A stretch of DNA of 64,000 nt from positions 62,001 to 126,000 of the forward strand of contig JAWKZS010000003.1 of assembly GCA_041395845.1 (NCBI GenBank), in the 5' to 3' direction. Below, in pieces: positions 54,150-63,768 of the stretch. Numbering within the stretch: the stretch's first letter is position 1; each line of letters starts with the position of its first letter. Both the position numbers and the translations under genes were made by a program. Source of the stretch: Ch67 sp041395845. GTDB lineage: Bacteria > Pseudomonadota > Gammaproteobacteria > Pseudomonadales > Ketobacteraceae. The notes beneath the pieces were generated by a model. That model worked only from the letters and a program-made list of their open reading frames with translations. It made no database searches and had not been told where the DNA came from.

Positions 54150-54338
54150 TTATACCGCGCCTTCAAATTCCTTCTTGTCGAGTTTGGGGCCAGTGAAGCT
54201 GGCACGCTGCGCAGAGGGCTGATATTCAGCCAGCTTGCGCCGGATGTCATCCTGGTTGACCACAACGGTCTGTTTCGGTTGAGCAGCGCGGGCCTGGACG
54301 CGCTTTTTCATCATGTGAGTCTGAATCATCTTCAGCAT
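54150..54338 (-). CDS. small basic hypothetical protein
   Basis: A 62-residue basic protein (MLKMIQTHMMKKRVQARAAQ start), ending with FTGPKLDKKEFEGAV. No domain recognised. ATG 54338 has GAGG nine bases ahead. Some gammaproteobacterial genomes hold similar short basic proteins of unknown role, but I cannot name a family with confidence. It could be a spurious frame, though the start signal and terminator argue for a gene. Confidence 0.5.
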   Translation of the reverse strand: MLKMIQTHMMKKRVQARAAQPKQTVVVNQDDIRRKLAEYQPSAQRASFTGPKLDKKEFEGAV

Positions 54339-54614
54339 TGCCGGGAACCTCAAAAGCTTATTATCGTTATTCCTTCCAGCCCCACGAACGCCCGACAACT
54401 CCCTGGACATCCGCTTTGGTATTCAAAATTTGTTGTTTTGTGTCTTGTAGGGCAAGTGTAAATGGATTCGACACCTTGGTGCCACGACGAGTCGTCGATT
54501 TTGTTAAGGGTGTCAAAAATTGTCGGTTTTGGCTGTTCAGTGTGTGAGCCAAATCGCACATTTTGCATATCAGTTGACCATTAGTGTCCAAACCCACTCC
54601 AACGGTGATCCAAC
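54339..54614. other. AT-rich intergenic segment upstream of cmoM
   Basis: This 276-base gap is clearly lower in GC than the surroundings. It holds the inverted repeat GACACC/GGTGTC (54470-54475, 54509-54514) enclosing smaller hairpins (CACC/GGTG, GACGA/TCGTC). It should contain the divergent promoters of the small minus gene and cmoM, but no clear promoter was identified. The open frames in it look spurious. Confidence 0.5.
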
Positions 54615-55403
54615 GTGACAAACCCTGACACCCTGCAGGACCGCAATTTCGATGACCTGGCCGAGCAGTTCGCCGACCGGGTCTATGGTGGTGCCAAGGG
54701 GCGTATCCGCTTGAATTTACTGGAAAGAGATCTGCGTGAGGCGTTACCAGCGCTGTACCAGGGGCAGCCGGTGCAGCGGATACTGGATGCCGGCGGTGGC
54801 GAAGGACAGTTCAGTCGCGGACTGGCGCGGCTGGGGCATCAGGTGAACCTGTTCGATCTGTCCGCCGAGATGGTGCGCCGGGCCCGCCAGCAGGTCGAGG
54901 CCGAAGGTTTGGCACTGAACATGCAATGCACACAGGGAGCGATTCAGGATCTGCCCGCGACCACCTACGATCTGGTGCTGTTTCATGCGGTGCTGGAATG
55001 GGTGGCCGACCCCAAAGCCGTACTGCAGCAGGTAATGGCGCGGGTGCGGGAGGGGGGCACACTGTCGGTAATGTTTTACAATCGGCATTCCACCATTTTT
55101 CGCAGTGTGTTGCGGGGATTTCTGCACAAAGTCCTCACGGGGGATATCCGGGGCAAGGGCAAGGGACTGACACCGATCAGCCCCCTCGAACCGGATGAGG
55201 TACTGGCCTGGTTGCAGGAGGGCGGGTTCCGGGTGGAACTGCGCACCGGTATCCGGGTCTTTCACGACTATATGCATCATGATGTGCGCAAGAAGCTGGA
55301 CGAAACCGAGTTGCTGACGCTGGAAACGGAATTCAGTCGCCGGGAACCCTATCGGTCGCTGGCCCGTTACTACCACGTCGTAGCTCATAAACTGGAGACC
55401 TGA
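54615..55403 (+). CDS. cmoM: tRNA uridine methyltransferase CmoM
   Basis: A 262-residue SAM methyltransferase. Motif I is RILDAGGGEGQFSRGLA; then FHAVLEWVADPKAV and SVMFYNRHS, and YYHVVAHK at the end. This fits CmoM, which methylates 5-carboxymethoxyuridine in tRNA wobble positions. GTG 54615 is the start. A DUF1499 gene follows two bases later. Confidence 0.88.
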   Translation: MTNPDTLQDRNFDDLAEQFADRVYGGAKGRIRLNLLERDLREALPALYQGQPVQRILDAGGGEGQFSRGLARLGHQVNLFDLSAEMVRRARQQVEAEGLALNMQCTQGAIQDLPATTYDLVLFHAVLEWVADPKAVLQQVMARVREGGTLSVMFYNRHSTIFRSVLRGFLHKVLTGDIRGKGKGLTPISPLEPDEVLAWLQEGGFRVELRTGIRVFHDYMHHDVRKKLDETELLTLETEFSRREPYRSLARYYHVVAHKLET

Positions 55404-55405
55404 GC

Positions 55406-56134
55406 ATGGAAAAATTCTTCCGACTGTTGCCCATCCTGATGGTGATCGCCGTGGCCGTGGCTTGGCTGTATCCCCTGGCAGCGCTGGGAACGAAGTTTGG
55501 CCTGTGGCATTTCCGCACGGCGTTCTCGCTGATTGGCGGCGCGGCGCTGAGCAGCGCCATCCTGCTGGCCCTGTCCGGTGTGGCAATCCTGATGGCGATT
55601 GCCCGCAAGAATGACAAGGCCAAGCACCGGGCGGCACTGATTGCCCTGATTCTGGTGGTACCGCTGGGCTTTGTATTCTTCTTCGGCGTGAAAGCGGGGC
55701 AGGTGCCGCGTATCCACGACATTTCCACCGACCAGGTGAATCCGCCGGCGTTCCAGGCCCTGCTGGCACAGCGGCCGGCCGATGCCAATCCGCTGGACTA
55801 CTCGGCGGAGGTGGCTGCCGCGCAGCGCGAGGCGTATCCCGAGGTCCAGCCGCTGCTGCTGGATGACAACATTCCCGACACTTTGCAGAGGGTGCAGCAG
55901 GTGGCAAGGAAACTGGGTTGGCAGGTGGTGAATGTGGATCCGGCCAACGGGCTGCTGGAAGCCACTGATACGTCCTTCTGGTTCGGCTTTGTCGACGATA
56001 TCGTGGTGCGCCTGACCGTGGATGCCGGCAAGACCCGTGTGGATATCCGTTCCGTCAGCCGGGTGGGGCAAAGCGATATCGGCAAGAACGCCGCCCGCAT
56101 CAACGCATTTCTGACTGCCCTGCAGGAAAACTGA
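55406..56134 (+). CDS. DUF1499 membrane protein
   Basis: A 242-residue protein with three membrane helices at about 8-28, 45-66 and 75-95. A C-terminal DUF1499 domain follows (about 115-240), with DTSFWFGFVDDIVVRL and DIRSVSRVGQSDIGKNAARI, ending in FLTAL. Function unknown. Coupled closely with cmoM. Confidence 0.85.
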   Translation: MEKFFRLLPILMVIAVAVAWLYPLAALGTKFGLWHFRTAFSLIGGAALSSAILLALSGVAILMAIARKNDKAKHRAALIALILVVPLGFVFFFGVKAGQVPRIHDISTDQVNPPAFQALLAQRPADANPLDYSAEVAAAQREAYPEVQPLLLDDNIPDTLQRVQQVARKLGWQVVNVDPANGLLEATDTSFWFGFVDDIVVRLTVDAGKTRVDIRSVSRVGQSDIGKNAARINAFLTALQEN

Positions 56135-56138
56135 ATTA

Positions 56139-56162
56139 GCCGGTGATTCTGGCGGCACCGGC
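56139..56162 (+). terminator. hairpin after the DUF1499 gene
   Basis: GCCGGTG and CACCGGC are perfect reverse complements with a 10-base loop, five bases past the DUF1499 stop. No T-run follows, so termination may be weak or it may have another role. Confidence 0.35.
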
Positions 56163-56247
56163 AGATGCGGCTATGCTTTAGGGAAGCCCGCATTAATGCC
56201 GATGAAACAAATGGTTAGCGGGACACATTGAACGTGAAACCGTCGAG

Positions 56248-59160
56248 ATGCCCGCGTCACTATACCGCCGCCTGAACCGCGCGTTTTGTCTGCTTTGGCT
56301 GTGCCTGTCCTGTCTGTGGGCCGGTTCTGCGTGGGCGGTTTCCCTGTCCGCGGGCAATCATCTTGTCAGCCTGCAAAACAGTGTGGATCGCCATGATGTG
56401 GGCATGAATGCCCGCTATCTGGAAGACACCAATCACCTGCTCACCGTCGAAGACTTTCTGTCCCACCCGGATGCGTTTGCCTGGCAACCCGGTCTGGGCA
56501 GCATTCCCAATTTCGGTTACAGCGCCTCGGCCATCTGGTTGCATGTGACCCTCACGGAACTGCAAGATCCTGACGACTGGCTGCTGGAAATCGGTTATCC
56601 GCTGCTGGACGATATCGAGATTACCTTTGTCGAACGCGGACGTATCCTGCAACGGCTGCGCGTCGGCGATCATCGGGCGTTTGTGGAGCGGCCGATCTAT
56701 CATCGCCTGTTCGTGCTGCCATTGCCGAAAGCTGACGACACCCGCATGGATGTCTTCATCCGGGTGGAAACCCGCGGCACCATGGAAATTCCGGTGAAGC
56801 TGTGGCGTGCCTCGGCATTCTGGGAAAAGGAACAGAAGATCCTGGTGCTGAAGGGAATCTACATTGGCCTGATTCTGGTAATGGTGCTGTACAACCTGTT
56901 TATTTACATGGCCGTCAGGGAAAGCAGCTACCTGTACTATGTGGTGTATGCGTTCTTTATCCTGCTGTTCCAGTTGTCGGTGGATGGCACGGCCTATCAG
57001 TTTTTGTGGCCCCAGGCGGGCAGCTGGCATGAAGTCAGCCTGTTGTTGGGGATTGCTTTCGCCATTACGTTCCAGGGGCTGTTCACGATTTCGTTCCTCG
57101 ATCTGAAGCAGCATTTGCGCTGGGCCTATCAGGTATTGCTGGTGCTGATCGTGATTCTGGTCGCCTGTGCAGCGCTGTCGATCAGTGGCAGTTATCTGGT
57201 GATGGTGCGCGTCGTGGTGGGCATGGTGTTTCCCGTCAGTCTGGTGTGCTGGATTGCCGGGATCATCCTGTTCACCCGCGGACTGGCGGTGGCGCGTTAT
57301 TTTGTGGTGGCATGGACGGCATTCTTCGTCGGTGCGCTGTCCATGGCGGCCGCCAAATTCGGTTTGCTGCCCATCAATTTCTTTACCAATCACGCCCTGC
57401 AGATCGGCTCGGCGCTGGAAGTTGTCCTGTTTTCGCTGGCACTGGCGGATCGCATCAATATCGATAAAAAGGAAAAGCTGGCAGCCAAGCAGGAAGCGAT
57501 CAAGAATCTGGAACGCTTCAAGGGGCTGTACGACAACGCCATCGAAGGAATTTTCCAGTGCACGCTGGAAGGTCGTTTCATCAGTGCCAACCCGTCGATG
57601 GCCCATTTCATGGGTTATGCGTCGCCCGAAGATTTCATCAATCATGTCACCGACAAAGGTCCGCAGGCCTTCATGGATGCGGCGCTGTATCACGAATTCC
57701 GTCGCGCGGTGCTGAACAAGGGGCAGGTGCTGAATTTTGAGGCCCAGGGACGCCGGCGCGATGGCAAGCCGTTCTGGTTTTCCCTGTCGGCCAAGATGGT
57801 CAAGGGGATCAGTCAGCGCCAGGACCTGATCGAAGGTTTTTTAGTGGATATCACCGAGCGCAAGCGCAGCGAGGATCAGCTGCATTTTCTGGCGCGCCAC
57901 GATCCGCTCACCGGCCTGGTGAACCGGCGTGAGTTCGAGCATCGGCTGGATCTGGCGCTGAGTGAGGCTCATCGCGATGGCGTACGCCACTCGTTGCTGT
58001 TTATGGATCTGGATCAGTTCAAACTGGTCAACGATACCTGCGGCCACATTGCAGGTGACGAACTGCTGCGCCAGGTGACATTGCAGATCCAGCAACAGAT
58101 GCGATCAGGCGATACCCTGGCGCGTATGGGTGGTGATGAATTCGGTGTGCTGCTGGAAGGTTGCAGTGGTGCCAATGCGCTGCATGTGGCCAACAAGATT
58201 CGCACTACCATTCAGGATTTCCGCTTCGTGTGGGACAACAAGGTCTTCACGCTGGGGGTGAGTATTGGTCTGGTCCCCATCAATGATCAGGTGGAGTCCG
58301 TGAAGGCCTTGCTGAGTCTGGCGGATGCGGCCTGTTACGCGGCGAAAGATGCGGGTCGGAACCGGGTGCATGAATACGATCCATCGGATACGGAACTGGC
58401 CAGCCAGCAGAGCCAGATGCAGTGGGCGGCAAGGATCAATCAGGCGCTGGATGCCAATGATTTTGTGCTCTACATGCAGCCGATTACCCGGGCCAACGAT
58501 GAATCCCGCACGCCGCTGCACTACGAAGTGCTGATCCGCATGCGCACCCAGGAAGGTCTGGTTTTCCCCGGCGCGTTCCTGCCGGCTGCCGAGCGTTACA
58601 ACCTGATGCCGGCGCTGGATCGCTGGGTGATTCGTCACATGTTTGCCTGGATGGCAGCGCACCCGGACAAGGTGGCGACCTGGGAAGTCTGTGCCATCAA
58701 TCTGTCCGGTCTGACCCTGGGGGACGAGGATTTTCCTGCGTTCCTGCGCGAACAGTTTGAGCAGCACCGGATTCCCCATCACAAGATCTGTTTCGAGATC
58801 ACCGAAACCATCGCCGTCATCAACCTGGCCAACACGATCCGCTTCATGGAAGATTTCAAGGCGATTGGTTGTCGCTTTTCCCTCGATGATTTTGGTAGTG
58901 GCTTCTCTTCCTATGGCTATCTGAAAAATCTGCCGGTGGATTATCTGAAAATCGACGGTACCTTCGTCAAGGACATCGAGACGGATGCGATTGATTTTGC
59001 CATGGTGGAATCCATCAATCGTATCGGCCATGTCATGGGCAAGAAGACCATTGCAGAATTTGTGGAAAATGATGTGATCCTGGAAATGCTCAACAGCATC
59101 GGTGTCGATTATGTGCAGGGTTTTGGCATCTACAAGCCGATGCCGCTGGATTCGCTCTGA
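56248..59160 (+). CDS. 7TMR-DISM / PAS / GGDEF / EAL cyclic-di-GMP protein
   Basis: A 970-residue membrane protein. Signal-like N-terminus, a periplasmic DISMED2 sensor (about 40-190), seven membrane helices (about 205-395), a PAS domain (about 430-545), GGDEF (about 550-720) and EAL (about 730-965). GGDEF is intact (RMGGDEFGVLL). The EAL motif reads EVL (YEVLIRM), and other catalytic blocks (DDFGSGFSS, KIDGTFVKDI, EITETIAVINL) are kept, so both synthesis and breakdown of cyclic di-GMP are possible. The input signal is unknown. Start ATG 56248. Confidence 0.93.
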   Translation: MPASLYRRLNRAFCLLWLCLSCLWAGSAWAVSLSAGNHLVSLQNSVDRHDVGMNARYLEDTNHLLTVEDFLSHPDAFAWQPGLGSIPNFGYSASAIWLHVTLTELQDPDDWLLEIGYPLLDDIEITFVERGRILQRLRVGDHRAFVERPIYHRLFVLPLPKADDTRMDVFIRVETRGTMEIPVKLWRASAFWEKEQKILVLKGIYIGLILVMVLYNLFIYMAVRESSYLYYVVYAFFILLFQLSVDGTAYQFLWPQAGSWHEVSLLLGIAFAITFQGLFTISFLDLKQHLRWAYQVLLVLIVILVACAALSISGSYLVMVRVVVGMVFPVSLVCWIAGIILFTRGLAVARYFVVAWTAFFVGALSMAAAKFGLLPINFFTNHALQIGSALEVVLFSLALADRINIDKKEKLAAKQEAIKNLERFKGLYDNAIEGIFQCTLEGRFISANPSMAHFMGYASPEDFINHVTDKGPQAFMDAALYHEFRRAVLNKGQVLNFEAQGRRRDGKPFWFSLSAKMVKGISQRQDLIEGFLVDITERKRSEDQLHFLARHDPLTGLVNRREFEHRLDLALSEAHRDGVRHSLLFMDLDQFKLVNDTCGHIAGDELLRQVTLQIQQQMRSGDTLARMGGDEFGVLLEGCSGANALHVANKIRTTIQDFRFVWDNKVFTLGVSIGLVPINDQVESVKALLSLADAACYAAKDAGRNRVHEYDPSDTELASQQSQMQWAARINQALDANDFVLYMQPITRANDESRTPLHYEVLIRMRTQEGLVFPGAFLPAAERYNLMPALDRWVIRHMFAWMAAHPDKVATWEVCAINLSGLTLGDEDFPAFLREQFEQHRIPHHKICFEITETIAVINLANTIRFMEDFKAIGCRFSLDDFGSGFSSYGYLKNLPVDYLKIDGTFVKDIETDAIDFAMVESINRIGHVMGKKTIAEFVENDVILEMLNSIGVDYVQGFGIYKPMPLDSL

Positions 59161-59224
59161 TCCCGTTTGAGTTGCTGCCGCGTTCCGTTCAGAATATCGC
59201 CTGTCTCTCCGTTGGAAATCCCGT

Positions 59225-60037
59225 ATGACCTTTCATGAAAGTGTCATCAATCTGTCAAACAACTATTTTGATACCGCTGCAGACTTGCTGCAGCGGGGCA
59301 CGCTGGACCCGGAGGCCATTCACGATATCCGCGTGTTGATGAAGCGTCTGCGCGGTCTGCTGCGACTGTATGCGGTAGCCGGTCAGCGGGCAGAAGCGGA
59401 TCAGCTGAATCCGGTGTTGCGGGATGTGGCCAAAGCCTTTGCCGGTCAGCGTGATGCCCATGTGCTGGCGGATACTCTCGGTCAGTGTGCGCGTAATGCC
59501 GGCAAACGACTGGCGGTACGTCTGCTGGCGATACGGGATGGTCTGCAACAGGACGCTGACGAGACGGTGGCGCCGGATCTGGTTGCGCTGCAGAACGAAC
59601 TGGCCTGGGCGCAGCAGCAGTGGAATGCCTGGTTTGCGGAGCAGGATGATCAGCGTTTATTGGACCCATTGGCACAGCTTTATCGACGTAATCGCAAACA
59701 GGGGCGGGAAGCCCTGCGGCTGCGGGATCAGGAGGTGCTGCACGACTGGCGCAAGCGGGTGAAATACCTGCACTACCAGCTGTGTGCGCTGCCGGACGCG
59801 TCACTGCATCATGATGATCTGCTGCAACGTACCCGCAAACTCGGCTCATTGCTGGGCAAGGTGCATGACCTTGATGTGCTGGTGGATTATCTGCAACAGC
59901 AGCATCTGGATGAGCCTGATATCCACCGCCTGCTGGCAAAGCGGCGCACCCGGCTGGTGAAAAAAATCCGCCGTTTATATCGGCGTATTTTTCAGCATCC
60001 CACCCGCGAATTCCGTAAAAGGATTGCAGCGACATGA
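59225..60037 (+). CDS. CHAD domain protein
   Basis: A 270-residue helical protein with the CHAD pattern: AIHDIRVLMKRLRGLLRLY near the start, then LHDWRKRVKYLHYQL and LLGKVHDLDVLVDYLQ. CHAD domains bind polyphosphate through conserved basic and histidine residues. It overlaps sixA by four bases, a pairing known from other bacteria. Confidence 0.88.
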   Translation: MTFHESVINLSNNYFDTAADLLQRGTLDPEAIHDIRVLMKRLRGLLRLYAVAGQRAEADQLNPVLRDVAKAFAGQRDAHVLADTLGQCARNAGKRLAVRLLAIRDGLQQDADETVAPDLVALQNELAWAQQQWNAWFAEQDDQRLLDPLAQLYRRNRKQGREALRLRDQEVLHDWRKRVKYLHYQLCALPDASLHHDDLLQRTRKLGSLLGKVHDLDVLVDYLQQQHLDEPDIHRLLAKRRTRLVKKIRRLYRRIFQHPTREFRKRIAAT

Positions 60038-60528
60038 AACGACTGACCTTGATTCGCCACGGCAAATCCAGCTGGGATTATCCATCGCTGCAGGATTTCG
60101 AGCGTCCGCTCAATGCGCGGGGCTGGCGTGACACACCACGCATGGCGGATCTGTTTACCGGTTATGAGCAGTTGCCGGATCAGTGGGTCAGCAGTCATGC
60201 GACGCGGGCACTGACCACGGCGCGGGTGTTTGCCCATCATCTGAACGTCCCGGTGGAATCCATTTGCATCAGTGAAACGGTGTACGAAACCGATGCCGGT
60301 TCGTTGCTGGAGTTTCTGCGGGTGCAGTTCCCGGCGGCGAAACATATTGCGCTGTTTGGCCATAATCCGGGGCTGGAAGATCTGGCGCGCAGTCTGTGTG
60401 AGTCGTTTACCGAATCACTGCCCACCTGTGCCATTGTGCAATTCGATCTGGCGATCAAACACTGGCAGGATCTTGCACCAGGCTGTGCCAGCCTGGCGCG
60501 GTTTGATTATCCGAAGAAATTTCGCTGA
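60034..60528 (+). CDS. sixA: SixA-type histidine phosphatase
   Basis: A 164-residue histidine-phosphatase-superfamily protein. RHG motif (LIRHGKSSWD) carries catalytic His9, and the second His lies in LFGHNPGLEDL. SixA dephosphorylates histidine-containing phosphotransfer proteins. The overlap with the CHAD gene suggests polyphosphate or phosphotransfer work. It converges on bkdB with a three-base gap. Confidence 0.88.
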   Translation: MKRLTLIRHGKSSWDYPSLQDFERPLNARGWRDTPRMADLFTGYEQLPDQWVSSHATRALTTARVFAHHLNVPVESICISETVYETDAGSLLEFLRVQFPAAKHIALFGHNPGLEDLARSLCESFTESLPTCAIVQFDLAIKHWQDLAPGCASLARFDYPKKFR

Positions 60529-60531
60529 GCG

Positions 60532-61638
60532 TCAGTCGGCGAGGTCCTCCATCAACACTTTCAGAAACCGCGCTGCCTCGCCACCGGTCACCACCCGGTG
60601 ATCGAAGCTCAGGCTCAGTGGCAGCGTGCGATGGGCGGCGCAACCGTCCGGTGTCACTACCACATTTTGATAAATCCGGCCGGCACCCAGGATGGCGACC
60701 TGGGGCGGTACCACCACCGGATTACCGTAACGGCCGGCAATTGTGCCGTAATTGGATAGCGTCAGTGTGGCGCCCGTCATTTCCTGCGGTGGTATGGTGC
60801 GTTTGCGTACATCGGCGCGCAGGTTTTCCAGGCCATCGCGCAGGTCTTCCAACGTCCTTTCAGTGATATTGCGCAGCACCGGTACAAACAGCCCATCCGG
60901 TGTATCCACGGCGATGCCCAGATCCACTTTCTGAATCACCCGCAAGGTGTCGCTGGCACTGTCATACCAGGCGTTCAGCTGCGGCTCGGCATCACAGGCG
61001 CGGGCGAGGGCGCGTACCAGTCGCATGGTGATGTCTTCGCCCTTGGGCCAGTGCTGGATATCGACGTCGTCATTGATGGTGACTTTCACGACTTCCGCGT
61101 GAGCGCGGGCCATGTTCCGTGCCATCGATCGACGTACACCCCGCAGCGGTTTGGCTTCGCCCAGATCCTGTTTCAGCTGCGCAGCCTTTTCTACATCCGT
61201 AGCGGTGATGATGCCGTTCTTGCCCGTACCGCTGAGATGGCCCAGATCCACGTTGAGGCGTTTGGCCAGGGCGCGAATGGCGGGTGTGGCCAGCGCCATG
61301 CCCGCACTCTGGCGGTGGGCGCTGCCGATAATGAAATGTTCGACCTCGGCGGTCTGCTGCGCGGTTTCCATTTTTCCTACCACGGTGCCGGTGTCTTCCT
61401 GTTGCTCGCCGGCAAACTCCAGCAGTGGTTCACCGATATGGATCAGATCGCCTTCGGCACCGAAACAGGCGGCAATGACGCCCGCCTGGGGTGATGGAAT
61501 ATCGACGATCGCCTTGGCGGTTTCCACGGATATCAGGGTCTGATCAAGGCTGACGGTGTCGCCGGGTTTGACATGCCACTGCACGATTTCCGCTTCCTGC
61601 AGGCCTTCACCCAGATCCGGTAATTTGAAATATTTCAT
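60532..61638 (-). CDS. bkdB: branched-chain 2-oxoacid dehydrogenase E2
   Basis: A 368-residue dihydrolipoyl acyltransferase. One lipoyl domain has Lys42 (SVETAKAIVDIPSP), then a peripheral-subunit-binding domain (about 115-150: ATPAIRALAKRLNVDLGHL) and the catalytic domain. The C-terminal active-site block is FDHRVVTGGEAARFL, where Thr replaces the usual Asp of HRXXDG; such variants occur in this E2 subgroup. Overlaps the E1 beta gene by four bases. Confidence 0.9.
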   Translation of the reverse strand: MKYFKLPDLGEGLQEAEIVQWHVKPGDTVSLDQTLISVETAKAIVDIPSPQAGVIAACFGAEGDLIHIGEPLLEFAGEQQEDTGTVVGKMETAQQTAEVEHFIIGSAHRQSAGMALATPAIRALAKRLNVDLGHLSGTGKNGIITATDVEKAAQLKQDLGEAKPLRGVRRSMARNMARAHAEVVKVTINDDVDIQHWPKGEDITMRLVRALARACDAEPQLNAWYDSASDTLRVIQKVDLGIAVDTPDGLFVPVLRNITERTLEDLRDGLENLRADVRKRTIPPQEMTGATLTLSNYGTIAGRYGNPVVVPPQVAILGAGRIYQNVVVTPDGCAAHRTLPLSLSFDHRVVTGGEAARFLKVLMEDLAD

Positions 61639-62666
61639 GGGAACTCCAGTGTGCGGGTGACGGCTTCCAGAATGTCCTTAACATCCGGCATGAAAATGTT
61701 TTCGCGCTGGAAGTAGGGCATGGGTGTATCAAAACCGCAAACCCGCGCCACCGGCGCTTTCAGAAACAGCAGACCTTTTTCGGCCAGCATGGCGGAAATT
61801 TCCGATCCCACACTGCAGGCGCGCACGGCTTCCTGCACAATCACACAGCGGCCGGTTTTTTCTACCGAGGCCAATATAGTGTCATGATCGATCGGATTCA
61901 GCGTGGCCACATCAATCACTTCCGCGGACACACCCTGTTTTTCCAGTTCCCGGGCAGCCTGCAGGGTTTCGTGCACCGACGCACCCCAGCTCACCAGCGT
62001 AATGTCACGGCCTTCTTTCAGGGTGAAACAGGTGTCCAGTGGCAGGCCCACACCATCGTCACAGATTTCCTGCCGCACCATGCGATAAATGCGTTTGGGC
62101 TCGAGAAAAATGACCGGATCGGGATCTTCAATCGCACTCAGCAGCAAGCCGTAAGCGCGGGTCGGCGAGGATGGTACCACCACGCGGATTCCCGGCATAT
62201 GGGCGAACAGTGCTTCCGTGCTTTCGGAATGGTGTTCCGGTGCATGGATGCCGCCGCCGAACGGTGCACGCAACACCATCGGGCAGTGCAGGCGACCGCG
62301 GGTGCGATTGCGCAGGCGTGCCGCGTGGGAAATGATGTGTTCCACCGTCGCATAAATGAATCCCATAAACTGGATTTCCGCGACCGGTTTGAGTCCCTGT
62401 GCCGCCATACCAATGCTGATGCCGGCGATCAACGATTCGGCCAGCGGGGTATCCATGACCCGCTTGCAGCCAAAGCGCTGCTTGAGTCCCACGGTGGCAC
62501 GGAACACGCCGCCATTGGTGCCCACGTCTTCACCCAGCACCACCACGTTCGCGTCGTTTTCCATCGCCCGTGCCAGCGCCAGATTCACCGCTTCCACCAT
62601 GGTGACCACGTGAGTGGCCGGTGCGGTGGCTGCGGTTGCGGTCTGCAGTTGTTCATTAATGCCCAT
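61635..62666 (-). CDS. bkdA2: branched-chain 2-oxoacid dehydrogenase E1 beta
   Basis: A 343-residue transketolase-like subunit. Family blocks are VVLGEDVGTNGGVFRAT, DTPLAESLIAGISIGMAAQG, and RAPFGGGIHAPEHHSES. It works with E1 alpha to decarboxylate branched-chain 2-oxoacids using thiamine diphosphate. Overlaps E1 alpha by 11 bases and E2 by 4. Confidence 0.95.
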   Translation of the reverse strand: MGINEQLQTATAATAPATHVVTMVEAVNLALARAMENDANVVVLGEDVGTNGGVFRATVGLKQRFGCKRVMDTPLAESLIAGISIGMAAQGLKPVAEIQFMGFIYATVEHIISHAARLRNRTRGRLHCPMVLRAPFGGGIHAPEHHSESTEALFAHMPGIRVVVPSSPTRAYGLLLSAIEDPDPVIFLEPKRIYRMVRQEICDDGVGLPLDTCFTLKEGRDITLVSWGASVHETLQAARELEKQGVSAEVIDVATLNPIDHDTILASVEKTGRCVIVQEAVRACSVGSEISAMLAEKGLLFLKAPVARVCGFDTPMPYFQRENIFMPDVKDILEAVTRTLEFP

Positions 62667-63753
62667 GGTGATTGCCTCCTGCCAGTCGTGCCGCTTTACG
62701 TTTGGCGTGTTCGCGCTGGGTGATCAGATGCGGGGGTGTTTCGGCAAACAGATAATCAAACAGATCGTCCACCGGTTGCAGCGGCGTTGACTGGTACTCT
62801 TTTACGGCCTGCTCGATGATGCCCTGGCATTCGCCCAGCCATTGCTGCTCGCGCTGCTCGTCCCACGCGCCGTGCTGATGCAGAAAGGTCTGCAGCCGTT
62901 TTACCGGCTCTTTCTGCCAGGCCGCATTCACTTCCTCGTGACTGCGATAGCGGGTGGCATCGTCGGCAGTGGTGTGATCGCCGAGGCGATAGGTGACGGC
63001 TTCGATCAGGGTGGCGCCCTTGCCGGCATGAGCCTTGTCGAGGGCGTAACGCACTGCATCCAGCATCGCCGCCATATCATTACCGTCAACCTGAAAACCT
63101 TCGATGCCCGCGGCAACAGCCTTCTGGGCAATGGTGGCTGCGCCGGTCTGGATCGAACGCGGCACCGAAATCGCCCACTGGTTATTGTTGACCACGACCA
63201 CCATCGGCAGCTGCCAGGCACCGGCCAGATTGAGCGGTTCGTAGAAATCACCGCGGGAGGTGGCGCCTTCGCCGCAGGTGGTCAGAACGGCACGTTTTTC
63301 GCCGCGAATTTTCATGGCGGATGCGACCCCGGCAGCGTGGGTAATCTGGGTGGCGATGGGCACACAGTTGGGAAAATCCTGCGCCGCATGACCATCGAAA
63401 TGGTTGCCCCATTCATTGCCACCCCAGTACTGCAGCAGATTTTTCAGCGGCACACCACGCAGGTACTGTGCTGCCTGATCGCGATAGTAGGGCACGAAGA
63501 CGTCTTCCGGTTTCAGCTGATAACCGATGGCGGTGCCGATGGCTTCCTGCCCCAGGCAGGATGCGTAAGTGCCCATCTGCCCGGTGCGTTGCAGGGAAAC
63601 GATACGTTTGTCGAGCAAGCGGATCAGGGTCATGGTGCGATAGCAGGCCACCAGTGCCTGCAGATCCTGCAGCCAGCAGGGTAAGGCGCCGAGCAGTTGT
63701 CCATCCGGCGCAATGAATTGATGGGGCGTGTAGGGCGTTTGCGTGTACAGCAT
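62656..63753 (-). CDS. bkdA1: branched-chain 2-oxoacid dehydrogenase E1 alpha
   Basis: A 365-residue thiamine-diphosphate-binding subunit. ThDP motif begins GEGATSRGDFYE and ends NNQWAIS; other blocks are YRDQAAQYLRGVPLKN and YRLGDHTTADDATRYR, which carries the phosphorylation-loop region. Lies 15 bases after the dehydrogenase gene upstream. Confidence 0.94.
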   Translation of the reverse strand: MLYTQTPYTPHQFIAPDGQLLGALPCWLQDLQALVACYRTMTLIRLLDKRIVSLQRTGQMGTYASCLGQEAIGTAIGYQLKPEDVFVPYYRDQAAQYLRGVPLKNLLQYWGGNEWGNHFDGHAAQDFPNCVPIATQITHAAGVASAMKIRGEKRAVLTTCGEGATSRGDFYEPLNLAGAWQLPMVVVVNNNQWAISVPRSIQTGAATIAQKAVAAGIEGFQVDGNDMAAMLDAVRYALDKAHAGKGATLIEAVTYRLGDHTTADDATRYRSHEEVNAAWQKEPVKRLQTFLHQHGAWDEQREQQWLGECQGIIEQAVKEYQSTPLQPVDDLFDYLFAETPPHLITQREHAKRKAARLAGGNHHGH

Positions 63754-63768
63754 GTCGGTCGCCTCTTG

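Noticed and set aside
54339..54568. Small open frames in the AT-rich gap
   Set aside because: No start signals, conflicting frames on both strands and repeat-rich sequence.
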